Source of the DNA: Scedosporium boydii
Taxonomy: Eukaryota; Ascomycota; Sordariomycetes; Microascales; Microascaceae
Reading direction: 5' to 3'
Length of the DNA: 22,323 nucleotides
Assembly: GCA_002221725.1 (NCBI GenBank)
Contig: NJFT01000370.1
Coordinates: 1 to 22,323 of the forward strand
In this document: positions 11,511 through 21,664 of the stretch, in pieces
How positions within the stretch are numbered: position 1 is the first letter of the stretch
Layout: the number at the start of each line of letters is the position of its first letter
Translations under genes and position numbers: made by a program
Notes under the pieces: model-generated
Told to the model about the DNA's origin: nothing
Seen by the model: the letters and a program-made list of their open reading frames with translations, nothing else
Databases searched by the model: none

Positions 11511-12914
11511 CGATTCGGCTCTTGGTCAAGGGACGGCATTTTTCATCATTCGCGGAGCATTTTTACGGGTTGTAGGGTGGATGGAACGGGTTATGTTACC
11601 ACTACTACTACTACGGAGAGAGGGGGCGAGAGCGTGTTGACCAACTACTGCTCGGAGACGGAAGAGCCCCCCGAGGAAAGGGGTAGGGATATGAATATAC
11701 CTGGTTTTTGGTGGGGAATTGGAAGGAGGATCGGGGCAAGGATGATGTGGATTTGCTGTGGGAAGGGCAAATCGGATGATACCAACTTCTTTTTCTTTCT
11801 TCGTCTTCTTCTTTTTTCCTGTAAGAGTACGTACATGCATCCTCTTTTTTCTTAACACGGAACTCGTTTTTCCTTTGATTCCACAACGCATCTCTCGAAA
11901 ATGTGCCGAAGGGAACTCCTTCTCCCACTTGTAACCGAGTGCCATATTAAAGCAAGAATGGAAAAAAACGAACAAGCGAACATTCTCCCTTCTTCCGAGC
12001 TCAGTTTGTGCGTGTCTCGAAAAAACAGTAGCAGCTGTTCCCTCCGCGGTTGGAAAGCTTCTAGTTGAGGCCGCGTTTTATTGCTCCCAGATGATGGTCC
12101 AATATCTTGCCGTCAAGCGGACTACCTGACATCTTTCCTCACTTCGGACTGGAGAGCGCGAACGGAAAGAAATGTGACGCGTAATTATCCCACGACTCTC
12201 GCCTAGAGAGGTGTGAGCAAATGTATAATAAATCAAAGCGTACTTCGTATAAACAGGGGTGCTTTCTCCCCATCAGTCGCCCTTGACGCGACAGCGGTTC
12301 CTAGGCGCCTCGGCGTATTCCCAGCACAGGAAACAGAAAACAAGGAAAAAAGCAGGCAAAAAGAAGATGGATGAAAAAAGAGCCATTGCTGCAAGATAAA
12401 AATAGTCGCCTGCCGACATGATGCTGCACGCTCTGACCCTTTTCGATGTGTCAACTTTTTGCGCACAGTCTCGATGTTTAATCTCGGAGGGCTTCGCGTC
12501 AAACTGCGGACCCGGGGCTGTGTTGTCCTCGGTTCGGCAAGTACAAGAGAGTTTGCGTCCCTTGGCGGGAGGGAAAGGGGTGGATCAACCATATCCAAAG
12601 TGGTTGGGGCGACGAGGGCTAAATCGGACATACTCTATCATTTATCATATTGATGTTAATTTGCTGCCACCGCACCGCGAGTCATCGTGCATATCCCACC
12701 CGCGATTTGCCAATCCATATCAAAAATCCTATTATAGCCTTGTATTCCTTGTTGGCAGGGCAAGATCTCGTTGATCAATTAGAGGCCCCGAAATTGGAAT
12801 AGGCGCGATGCAAGCGTTCGTCCAGGACTGGCAACCATGTCAGCGAGCGACGAAAGGGTAAGAAACGAATAGCAATCTCTCAATGCCATGCCGTCAAAGC
12901 TCAGTCGAAAGGTT

Positions 12915-12935
12915 CCCCCCCCCCCCCCCCCCCCC
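12915..12935 (+). repeat. C21 homopolymer
   Basis: Twenty-one consecutive C in the gene-poor gap. Short frames reading through it give only proline or glycine runs. Long C/G runs can form quadruplex or i-motif structures and are unstable in sequencing. Confidence 0.97.
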
Positions 12936-13922
12936 AACTTGTCTGCCCAAAATAGACGTGAAATCTCACCCTCCATCTCTTTTCGGATCGTCAAGCAGAC
13001 GACATCTCCTTCAAGACGAACATGCATGTTCGTATCGAGTAAGAGGTGGCCAATTATTTCGGCGGGCCACTTCGTCATGAAAGTCTCTCTGCTCACCCAC
13101 CATTCAAATGAACCAAGGTTGGTTCATAATAGGCGCCTGCCACTTCGCTCCTCTAATGTACACCCCTTCTAAAGGAAACTCTCTCCCCGTACGAACAAAC
13201 GGTCGACGGCTCACGGAACGTAGCGAGATGGAGGGGTTCCGAATCCATCGCTTAATCAAGTTTCTTCGCCTAATTGAGCTTTTGGCGAGTGGCTATGCCG
13301 CCGATTAAGGAGGAGCAGTCCATACTCAACCCGGAACATAGCCTAGAGCCGAGCTGCATCCACGTCGGGAGTGCTCGTAACGAGTCGAAATCTCAGGATC
13401 GAAATGGAGAGGATATTGGGTATGTTTCGAACCTTAAGGCGCCAGAAGTACCCTCTACCTTGCACAGAGCATTTCGTCGTTGCCTACACCCTCCCTTTTC
13501 TTATTATGCCCTTTATCCCATGGGCTTTTTTTCAGCTCTTCCACCCTGGTGCGAACGTGGGACGGCAGAAGCGCTGCATGAACGAGGCTACGTGGAACTA
13601 TGAGGAATATGCCAGCGGCTGGCGTCCCGTCTCTCCAATGCTATCTGGCTAGCGCACCGACAGCCGTAAGGAGAAGGGAAGTAATCGATAATATGAATAG
13701 GAAAAAAGAAGGGGGGGGAAGAGTATGGTACGCATAGGCATCAAGAGCGCAAATACCGTGCCGCGTTTCTTCGCCTCGCTGTCGTTTGGTCCGATGACCG
13801 CAAATGGCATCGCCCAAATTTTGTTGCCGAGATATGGCCGCCTAAGAAACGTAGGTGCCGATCTTCCATGTGGCACTTTCTGCAAGAGGAGGAGGGCCAC
13901 GGATCTATACAATGTGGTTCTG

Positions 13923-13970
13923 GCAGAAGCCTTCTGCGCTAGTACGCTAGCACGCGGGCCCGCGCCCGGG
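13923..13970. repeat. Cluster of short perfect palindromes
   Basis: GCAGAAG at 13923-13929 and CTTCTGC at 13931-13937 form a perfect inverted repeat with a one-base centre. A CTAG-rich stretch follows, then the 12-base perfect palindrome CGCGGGCCCGCG at 13953-13964, then CCCGGG. No gene is nearby. It could be a cruciform-prone spot or a binding site for a dimeric protein, or chance in GC-rich DNA. Confidence 0.5.
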
Positions 13971-14392
13971 ATGCTACGCTTCTGCTATCATGTAGGCCGG
14001 TAGTTGTGGAAGAGTCTCGAGTGCGGGAGAGTATCACTTGGAAGCTAAGACCTAGCCAGCAGTGAGTGTGTAACGCCCTTTTCCTGTACACTAGTACAGC
14101 ATCGGCAGGCCAAGTGCTCCCACATTCTCCGCGTCTAGGAGATTTCTCCATCAGGAAACTCGGTGACGAACCTGAGACAGACATCTCTTCCACAGTACCG
14201 TAGATTAAGCCGTAGCCATAAGTTGATGCCTATTCACGATACGAGGAAGGGGTGATTCGGACATCGCAGGTCCCGCTGCGATTCGGCGCTGTTCGGCTTT
14301 ACTTTTTCTGGCCCCCAACAGCGTGTCTGAAGGTGCTGGGCCCACCTACCGCGTGGCGGGAAATTGACGGGACACTGAAGTAAGGTGGAAGC

Positions 14393-14448
14393 AATTAAAA
14401 AGAAAAAGAAAAAAAAAAGAAAGAGAAAAAGAAAAAGAAGAAAAGGGA
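14393..14448 (+). repeat. Polypurine tract (A and G only)
   Basis: More than 50 bases with essentially only A and G on the plus strand, built of AAAAAG, AAAG and GAAAA units. Its near mirror symmetry makes it able in principle to form intramolecular triplex DNA. On the minus strand it is a CTTTTT-type tract. Confidence 0.85.
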
Positions 14449-16476
14449 ACCCCCAAGCCGCAAATGCCTCGGGCTTCGGATCAGGGCAGAAAGCACCCGA
14501 GAAGAAGAGCGGCGTGTAGCCTAGTATGCGGTCGTGAAGCGAGAACCGCGCCATATTGAGGCGCTTCATGCTGTAGGCGGAAATGGCAGGTCATTGGAGG
14601 GGAGCGCGAAGCAAACGACGCTGCGCAAACTAACCGAGCCCGCAGGTATCTGTATTATGCATGCCATGTCAGTGCGTGAAGGTGTTGCTAGAAGCAGAAA
14701 TAAGTCGGGAGAAGATGTCCATAGAGGCCTAGAGTGTTCGAGGAAGATTGGGCGCGGAATAAACTATGGAAGTGGAAAAAATGCGTCTCAGTGTGAAGCA
14801 GTGTAATACCGCAGTGAATCCGGCCGGTAACAGGGCCGTCGCGCCTATAATAACATCAAATCTCATCCATGCGGAGAGATGAGATGCGGTTCGTACATCT
14901 CGAAACGCTTCTACCAAACTTCTTTCCTCTCGCCCGGCCGTTCTTTGCGTCTAACAGCCATGAGAAATGACGGGAGCGGTTCCGGGGTTGGCGGAAGATT
15001 AAGGGATGCGGCAAAATGACTGACTGCATCGCGATTAAAAGAGTCTCAATCTTTTGATGCCGCCGTATACAGACGCATGAATGCTAAGGCGTAGATATTA
15101 AGGCACCGCCGATTGGGAGGTTCAGTTGGTTGGAAAAGACCGAGATACGGCATGATGATTTTGACTTGATTGAGTCTGAGCCACAATTCACTATGCAGCC
15201 GCCGGCCCAGGCGGAGGCAGCCTTCTGTTGGCGATAAATGGCGTAGGCGGCGAAAGCAAGTCCGCCGTCAAGATCTCGGAGAAATCAAATGCCATGGGAG
15301 CATTGACAATCGAGCCCGCACCTGCTGTCAAAAGTGCCAAGAGGCACTGAGCGCCGCCCGTCTCGTGTCAAGCGTTGGTCGAAGCTGTCGTAAATTGGGG
15401 GGTGCCTTCTTCGTGGAGGGTCTTGTTAGTGGTGGGGGCACGCTCTGTTGTTCATGCGGGCTCGGTCGATCTTGCCTGCCAGTCTTCCCGTTCGCTTCAG
15501 GTGGTCTAGGTCCAACTCTCTTGGGGCTTGGGGTGTTGCTTCCTCTTCCACTCGCGTGACGTGTAATTTGTACACTCAACAAAAAGTGAGATCCGGACAT
15601 ACTTCGTACAAGGACACCATCACACCTTCCCTGTTCCTTGTAAGCGAGATACGAGAGGGAAGGGATGGGGACGCCCACTTGGCGAGAGCCGATCAAATGA
15701 TTTGCTCGGTAAACATCAATTGCTAGCGAGAAATCTAGACCCCCTCCAAGTTGTCCCCCGAGACCCGGTGACAGGGGGAGAAAGAGCCGCGCTTTCCCCG
15801 GTGAAGAACGAGATTCAAATTGCAACTCCTCATACGAAGTACAATTTGCAGCTCTTACCCCACCTAACAAGCGCCACGACCAACAAGGGTGCCGTGCCAT
15901 CAATGATCATGGAGACTTCTCCCTTCAAGTTTGGACGCACAGACGCTTGAGCCGCACCTCATAGGCTCTTATTGAGCGGAATTATCCGAGCACCCTTGAG
16001 TCCAGGGTCAGCCGCCCCGGCCAATTGCGATTCAATGGGTTCATCGAGGTTGCAGCTCTGGGCAGCCCTATAATAAGTAACAGCGTGACGCAACCCAGAT
16101 AGGAGGGACCAACCAGGCTCGGACGAGGGAAGAAGAGAGTCGACTCTATTGGTTCGAGTTGTCATGGCTCGACCACAGCAGCCAGAAAAAGAGAGAAATT
16201 ACCGAACAACTCGGTCTTTTTTTTCTTCTTTCCTCTCACTAAGCAATTAGATAATCAAGTTCCGTTTCAACGATGGGAAAACTTGGAACTCTCGACAATC
16301 AGAGCCTCTTTCAGCGTTGCAGTTCCTTCCTCTCGAAACATCGTCAATGTTCGAGGTTAGCCCTTGCATGGCGACCCCGCGTCCCAAGGTCCCAAGACGC
16401 ATCCAAGAAAGATACTTGAAAAAAAAAACAAGGCAACAAAAACGACATTTTGTGAGATGTGATGGATGTCCGAAAA

Positions 16477-16492
16477 TAGGCCGGCCTAGGCC
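16477..16492. repeat. Overlapping palindromes around GGCCGGCC
   Basis: TAGGCCGGCCTA (16477-16488) is a perfect 12-base palindrome, and it overlaps the perfect 10-base palindrome GGCCTAGGCC (16483-16492). No gene is attached to it. Function unknown; chance is possible. Confidence 0.6.
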
Positions 16493-17357
16493 AGAAACGA
16501 ACAAAATACAGTACAGGGGCGCTAAAGAAAATACCCGAATGGCCAGCACGGTCCAGTGCCTCTTTCGACAACCTGCGAGTCAGCTCAAGGGCATGAAAGC
16601 CAACCAGATTCGCCAGCCGTACTCCCAATTATCCTTCAAGTACTTTTATGTACACCACCTTTTTCCCCTCTAGAGCTGGCTTGTCCTGACAGACGCACGT
16701 TCTTAGCTCCTTCATTCCGTTCTCGTCATCCTGAACACAATCTAAAACCGATTGCTTCCCGCTTTCGGCAATCCAGCCCGCATCACCAAGGTGTACTATC
16801 CCCCCGAAGATCGACAAGATCCCTCCCCCAAGTTACGAAGTATCTCATTAATAGGAAACAGCGCCGAAGCGACCGTGTTGTGAGCATTTATTCTTCTGGT
16901 TCATAACACGGAAAGAAGACCGAAAAGTACAAGACAATGAGAAGAAGGAACTTGGGACCGTGCGCTGCCAAATGATCTTGCCTCACTATTAATATTCCAA
17001 GTGTGCAGTTCCATTCCCCATTGCGTAATAATCGAACCCCCCATCTGTCTTATCTCACCAACTTCTTTCCCCATCCCCCCCCCCAACTAAAAATGCCTGC
17101 CCATCTCACCCGCTTTGGTAAATTAGCGCAATAGCGCCAACGCTAAAAAAAAGTTTAACCAGACTGTCAAGAAAGGGAGAAGAGCTCAAAAAAGCCGCGA
17201 GAGCGCTTACACCGCCAACCTTGCGTGTACAATTATAGAAACAACTCAAATACTTTACATCAAATACATTCATAGACTGAACCAGACTACGCGCTGCGTC
17301 TTTGCGCTCAGGGCAGCGAATACATTCACTTCACCCCTGCCTGTCCTAGCCATTCTG

Positions 17358-17383
17358 TTTTTTTTTTTTTTTTTGTTTTTTTT
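17358..17383 (+). repeat. T17-G-T8 run
   Basis: Seventeen T, one G and eight more T, in gene-poor DNA, followed by a pyrimidine stretch. On the plus strand it could be a polypyrimidine tract, but no exon is identifiable downstream. Confidence 0.95.
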
Positions 17384-18455
17384 CCCTCTTGCACATAGAC
17401 GCCCTTGCATCTGCCGGCAGACAACCTCGATTTGCTGCACAGAGGTAAATTTAGATCTATTTTTTTTCCCATCCCCACTGCCTTGGTAAAATGGCAAACC
17501 GATAAGGAATGAAATGTGGGGGAGTAAAGGACACCCGAGCATTGCGAAGAGGAGAGAACCAGGCTTCAATTGACACACCGCGATAAGAAAAACTGTGCAA
17601 AAAAAAAAGAGTAAAAAAAAAGGCCAAAATCACTAGACGCTCTGGGTGATCCTCCACCCTTCTATCGCTACAAACGTCACTTCCCTGATCATCGCCCTCT
17701 CCCCGCTCCGCTCGCTCGCTCGCTTGACTTCCACTTGACTTCCACACCCACACCTTTCTCTTCCCACTCTTCTGCTAAGCGCCGCTTATAAGATATTAAT
17801 GAAATTGACGTTAATAATGTCAAACCTCGTTTGGCAGTTCGGGGTCATAGCTTCGCCTTAGCTTTAATACCCAACAATATTCCCTTCCATCTCCCCCCCA
17901 GTCTTCTTCTCGACAACCTTTTATGCATAGTAAAAGCCTCTCTCTCACCCTGGCGTGAAAGTAAACGCACGGAAATCCCGTCCCGAAAAGCCCGCCCGGT
18001 CTCCACACACACATACGCCCCCCGCAATTAACAAAAGAGAATGAGAGAGAGAGAAGCAACTGAACCTGTAACAAGCCACACAGCCCATTGACCTTCCATC
18101 CGCATTCCACAGCTCGGGCTTATTCCCCCAAAAACTTTCAGGCTGCTATCGCCCTGTCGCGTCTCACTTCTGTTCTCCGGGCGGTTGGCTGAATTCGATC
18201 TCCGTTGAACCCTTATACAACAATCAATTATCCCCGGGGGACTGCCTCGCCAAGATATTTTAAGAATTCCCGATTTTTTTTCATGGCTGCTCGTGCTCCT
18301 CTTGACAAACACACATAACACTCCGTACACGCCTCCCTTGCCGACCACGCCCTCCCCGTACTTCGCACTTGTGCATCTCTGGCTCTTTTCCGCGCTTTTA
18401 ATACGTGGCGATTACGATCTCCCACTGTGCCACGACCTTATTCCTGTTCCTACTA

Positions 18456-18487
18456 TAATGTTTAAGCTACACTGTAATGTTTAAGCT
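18456..18487 (+). repeat. Direct repeat of 13 bases
   Basis: TAATGTTTAAGCT occurs twice, at 18456-18468 and 18475-18487, separated by six bases. It looks like a small local duplication with a 19-base period. No coding frame is involved. Confidence 0.85.
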
Positions 18488-18837
18488 TCCCGATTACTCT
18501 AATGATGTCTGTTTTCATCCAACAGCCAGCGAGCCGGGCATTAGTCCGGGGAAAAAACAATACGGAAATAGAATAAGCCAAGAGCAAAACTGCGTGATCC
18601 ATCACTTGGAGATGAAGGGCCGAGACGACCCAACATCTGCATGCTTCAGGAATCGAATCCATGCTGGGCAGGCAAACTTAGCCCTTCTCGCCCTCCATGG
18701 CCAATCTGCAGTGGCTCCTTTCTTCTTCTTCTTCCTTCTCGTGCGACGACGCCGACGCACGCCTGCCTACACACGGACCTCCTGACCGATTGGCCCCGAA
18801 GCCGGCCAGCTTTTCTTCAAGGGAAAAGCCCAGCTTA

Positions 18838-18860
18838 GATGTAGATGTAGGTGTAGGTGT
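18838..18860 (+). repeat. Short GTAGAT/GTAGGT tandem repeat
   Basis: A six-base unit (GATGTA, then GGTGTA) is repeated about four times with one base varying. A minor microsatellite in the gene-poor gap. Confidence 0.7.
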
Positions 18861-19629
18861 ACCCATACCATACACCATACCCGACTGCATATGTGTATGC
18901 ACACTTGAAATACGACTCAAACCGCATAGAACACGGGGAGAAGACTCGCAAAAAACAACATTAAATTCGCTTTCCCGCCTTGTGCTAGGGGTATCGTAAA
19001 TAATGCGCGAACGACCCAAGATATGTAGACACCCCTCCTTATTGAACTCTTTGCAATCCAAGCAATTACCCTCCCCGGGCCAGGATTAAAATGCCTGTCC
19101 TGGAAAAAAAGAAGAAGAAAAATGTGATAGCCACACGGGCCAATCGAGAAGTTGACACTCTGCGAGAACGCTTTCACTCGCCCAAAATCCCGCACCCAGG
19201 GTTGGGTTGGTAAAACCGATTTTCAACGTACCATAATCATAGAGCCGTGATCATTCCAAAGACAAACTTTGATATCAATAACCCTCTGACCTTGGGAGTG
19301 ATATTCGGAGCTCGTCCTAGCCCCCCGTCATTATGTAGCCTTGCCATTCCCGTCTCCTCGTTATAACACCGAGCCAGAACCAACCATCCGCATAATACCA
19401 CGAAGAAATATACCACTGGAAACAAAATAGCAATACACCCAGTCCCGTTCCATGTTAAGCTGTGTATACACGTTGAAGTACAGTAAAACCGAACCATGAT
19501 TCCTCCAGTGCCAATGCAACCAATGACTAATGAAGCCACAACACTTAAGAAAAGTAACAAAAGAGAAAAAAAAAATGTTCCGCTGTTAACACAACCTCCG
19601 TCTCGGTCCAGGTAATCTGCGCATTCATA

Positions 19630-19690
19630 ACGGGTATACCGTTACGGTCACCCGTCCTGGTTCTTGACGATGACCGGACCTTTATTCCGG
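19630..19690. repeat. Hairpin-rich element, possible 3' end of the minus-strand gene
   Basis: Several inverted repeats are packed into 61 bases: ACGGGT (19630) with ACCCGT (ending 19655), ACCGTTACGGT inside that loop (19638-19648), and CCGGA/TCCGG flanking a seven-base loop at 19674-19690. GGGCATGCCC follows immediately. The last loop overlaps TTTATT, which is AATAAA on the minus strand, about 330 bases after the minus-strand stop codon. It may therefore mark the polyadenylation region of that gene; this is inference from position and sequence only. Confidence 0.4.
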
Positions 19691-20016
19691 GCATGCCCGT
19701 GAACGCGAGGAGAGGAAAATTGAAAAAAGAAAGATCGTCATCATGCAGTAACCAATAGGAAAAAGGAAAGAAAAAAGAGCAAAAAGGAGCCGTCGAAAAT
19801 GGATGGAGCGCGTTTGCAAATAAATCCGTCGTTACATCAGGCGGAGTTCGTAATCATCGACTTCGGAAGCGAGCATAGCGATTTAAAAGGCGGTACACCT
19901 ATAGGCGTATATACTTTCATTCCTCGTTGGAACTAGTCGGTGAAAGAGGGAGTTCGGTAGGATAACGACTCGACGCGCGGTGTCCGAGGCCGTGGTGGAG
20001 TTGAGTTACGGAAAAC

Positions 20017-21664
20017 CTATCCTTCTCGGTCGTCTCCGGCTCGTCTACGTGACGATTGTTCTTGTAAGGCCTCGTTGCTTTCACCCTGTATTGCTTGGCT
20101 TCTCGCCACACCACCGGATACATCGTATTGAGAACCCCTCGAAGGCTCATTCGAGAGCAGCGAAGAGACCGTATGACCGCCGCCCCCGCTTCTTGGTTTC
20201 TCGTCTTCCCCGCCTACACCCTCCCTTCCCGTTGAAACACCGCCCGAGAGCTGTGGATGCCCCGGCGAGGGTCTTCGAGGAGGGGGTCCAACGCTCTCCT
20301 GCTCTCTGCGACGGTAAGATGTGTAAGATGATATATCGCTCTGTTGGCGCTGGTGAGTCCTCCTGAGCCCTCTAGGCGGGTTGGAGAGTCCCCCAGGCTG
20401 CTGCGAAAATGGTGGGGATCGGTGTCGAGGGTGAGAAGTTGACTGGGTATGGTGTAAACTTGTCGCTTTACGCTTTCTCGGTGGCTCGCCTGCTAATGTG
20501 GTAAAATAAGAAAAATCTCACGTTAGTCTAGCCTAGAGTGAGTTTTCTCTTGGGCTTGGACGAACCAGATGATGCAGAAGGTTGATTAGACCCGCCGCTC
20601 TCGCCCTGGGTGCTTGGAGGTTGCCAATGGTGGAAGTAGATCGGGCTAGCCTGGGATTCTGACTGCGCGGGGCCCGCCTGCTGAAGAGGAGGACCTGGAG
20701 GTTGGTGATGCGGCTGTTGTTGTTGTGGGACGTTCGTGTTCAGATGGGGAAGACTAGGTATCGGGCCAAGCGACCGGCCGCCGCCGCCTAGAGGTAGACC
20801 GGGGACGGTATGGCCTCTCCCCCTCGTAGGAGAAGCGGGAAACGTATATGTGGAAGGCGGGTGCTGGCCCGTGCCGCCAGGAGTCGATGGTACCGATGGT
20901 TGATATTGGGAGAAGAGCTGGCCCTGAGAGTCTCTTCGTCGTTCTAGTGGCCCTCCTGCCTGGGGAGGTACCATGGGGCCGTGTCCAGAAGCCTGAGAGG
21001 ACATGAATTGTTGGGCCCATTCTAACGCAGCCTGCGGAAGGGTACCGCCACCCATGCCTGCAAACACAATCGGGACCATGGGAGGTGGTATGCCTCCAGC
21101 TAAAGACGTTCTCAGGATCTCGTGCTCTAATCTTCGCTGTTCAAGGCGAAGTGTCTCCTGCTGTGTACGCTCTTCTTCCTGTTTTCTCCGTTCTTCTTCC
21201 GCCTTCGCAACAAGCCAGTTCTTCATAGCATCCTCGCCCCCATGCCATTGTGTGGGTGGTGCTGGTAGCTGGCCAAGGCTCGAGCTATGCTGCGGATGTT
21301 GCTGCGGAGGAGGCGGCGGATGCGACTGAGTTGATTGATGTGGGTGCTGCGGTTGCTGCGGGTGATGGAGAGGAGGAGGAGGGGGAGCGTGACCGAGAGA
21401 AGACGTTGGCGGTTGAGGACCGGAAGTCGGGGGCGGCTGTTGAGGAGGAAGGGCCATGGCTGCCGGAGGCGGCAAAGGACGATGATGGGCCGACATGGGT
21501 GGTCTTTGTGGGCTGTGAGACCGCGGTATAGCTGAGGCCGAGGCCGGCCTGTAGTAGTAGTCTTGGTATACCAATGGAGGGGAGGATCGAGACGTAGAAG
21601 GAGGCGTCGGAAGGTCATGGACCGACTTGAAGGTGCAAGGCGTAGACTGCTTGACAGTAAGCAT
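20017..21664 (-). CDS. Pro/Gln-rich nuclear-type protein with coiled-coil core, unknown function
   Basis: Exon 1 is 21664-20566 and exon 2 is 20492-20017, giving 524 residues. The ATG at 21664 is chosen because the two codons before it (TTG, ACG) are not normal starts. Residues 1-140 are low-complexity Pro, Gln, His and Ser. A charged coiled coil follows (about 144-186, with KAEEERRKQEEER), then a compact segment with GGIPPPMVPIVFAGMGGG (190-207) and ALEWAQQFM (213-221), which has the look of a conserved motif. The rest is Gln/Pro/Gly-rich, with a basic PPRKRK at 370-375 that fits a nuclear localisation signal, and an Arg/Ser-rich tail. No DNA-binding domain, signal peptide or membrane segment is seen. 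A transcriptional or chromatin co-regulator is plausible but unproven; I do not recognise the family with certainty. Without splicing the frame ends at 20528, giving a 378-residue form. It is convergent with the kinase gene. Confidence 0.8.
20493..20565 (-). other. Intron in the minus-strand gene, tandem acceptor
   Basis: Read on the minus strand: donor GTTCGT starting at 20565, branch-like GACTAAC about 32 bases before the acceptor, a T-rich stretch, then TAGCAG. Length is 73 bases with the TAG acceptor or 76 with the CAG three bases on; either keeps frame and differs by one alanine. All three frames of the unspliced sequence close before the only other GT donor (GTGAGA), so this donor is the only one that reaches the open downstream exon. 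The donor is off consensus at +3 and +4, so inefficient splicing is possible. Confidence 0.62.

Larger units (their letters stand above)
11178..20016. other. 8.8 kb gap between convergent genes, no supported gene
   Basis: Between the stop codons of the two convergent genes I find no ORF with a recognisable domain, no tRNA-like clover-leaf and no 5S-like sequence. The longest open frame is 190 codons on the minus strand at 15328-15900, in a frame with no family features. The base composition is not AT-collapsed, so it does not look like classic RIP-mutated transposon DNA. It holds pyrimidine tracts (11401-11510, 11785-11820), a C21 run (12915-12935), a purine tract (14393-14448), T runs (17358-17383), palindrome clusters (13923-13970, 16477-16492, 19630-19690) and short duplications. 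It may host non-coding transcripts, a fast-evolving or intron-rich gene I cannot see, or decayed sequence. Confidence 0.55.

Noticed and set aside
11526..11975. Minus-strand ORFs of 105 and 149 codons after the kinase gene
   Set aside because: Lys/Arg-rich stretches come from translating CT-rich DNA on the opposite strand; no motif is present.
12233..12631. 132-codon minus-strand ORF
   Set aside because: Overlaps plus-strand frames of similar length, lacks any family signature, and its protein looks random.
15230..15360. Cysteine-rich stretch (IKCHGSIDN, CCQKCQ) resembling half of a Zn2Cys6 cluster
   Set aside because: The first C-x2-C-x6-C half is missing and the spacing does not fit; no flanking regulator sequence follows.
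15328..15900. 190-codon minus-strand ORF
   Set aside because: No recognisable domain, no clear hydrophobic or repeat pattern, and plus-strand frames are also open over parts of it. GC-rich DNA gives such frames by chance.
16317..16673. 118-codon plus-strand ORF
   Set aside because: No domain, overlapping frames on the other strand, and composition like the surrounding non-coding DNA.
18645..18670. GGAATCGAATCC resembling a tRNA T-arm on the minus strand
   Set aside because: The required 5-bp stem does not pair and no D-arm, anticodon arm or acceptor stem is found nearby.
11178..20016. RIP-mutated transposon as an explanation of the gap
   Set aside because: By eye the region is near balanced in GC and lacks the TpA-rich collapse typical of RIP; no transposase or reverse transcriptase motif is seen. 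A computed RIP index could overturn this.
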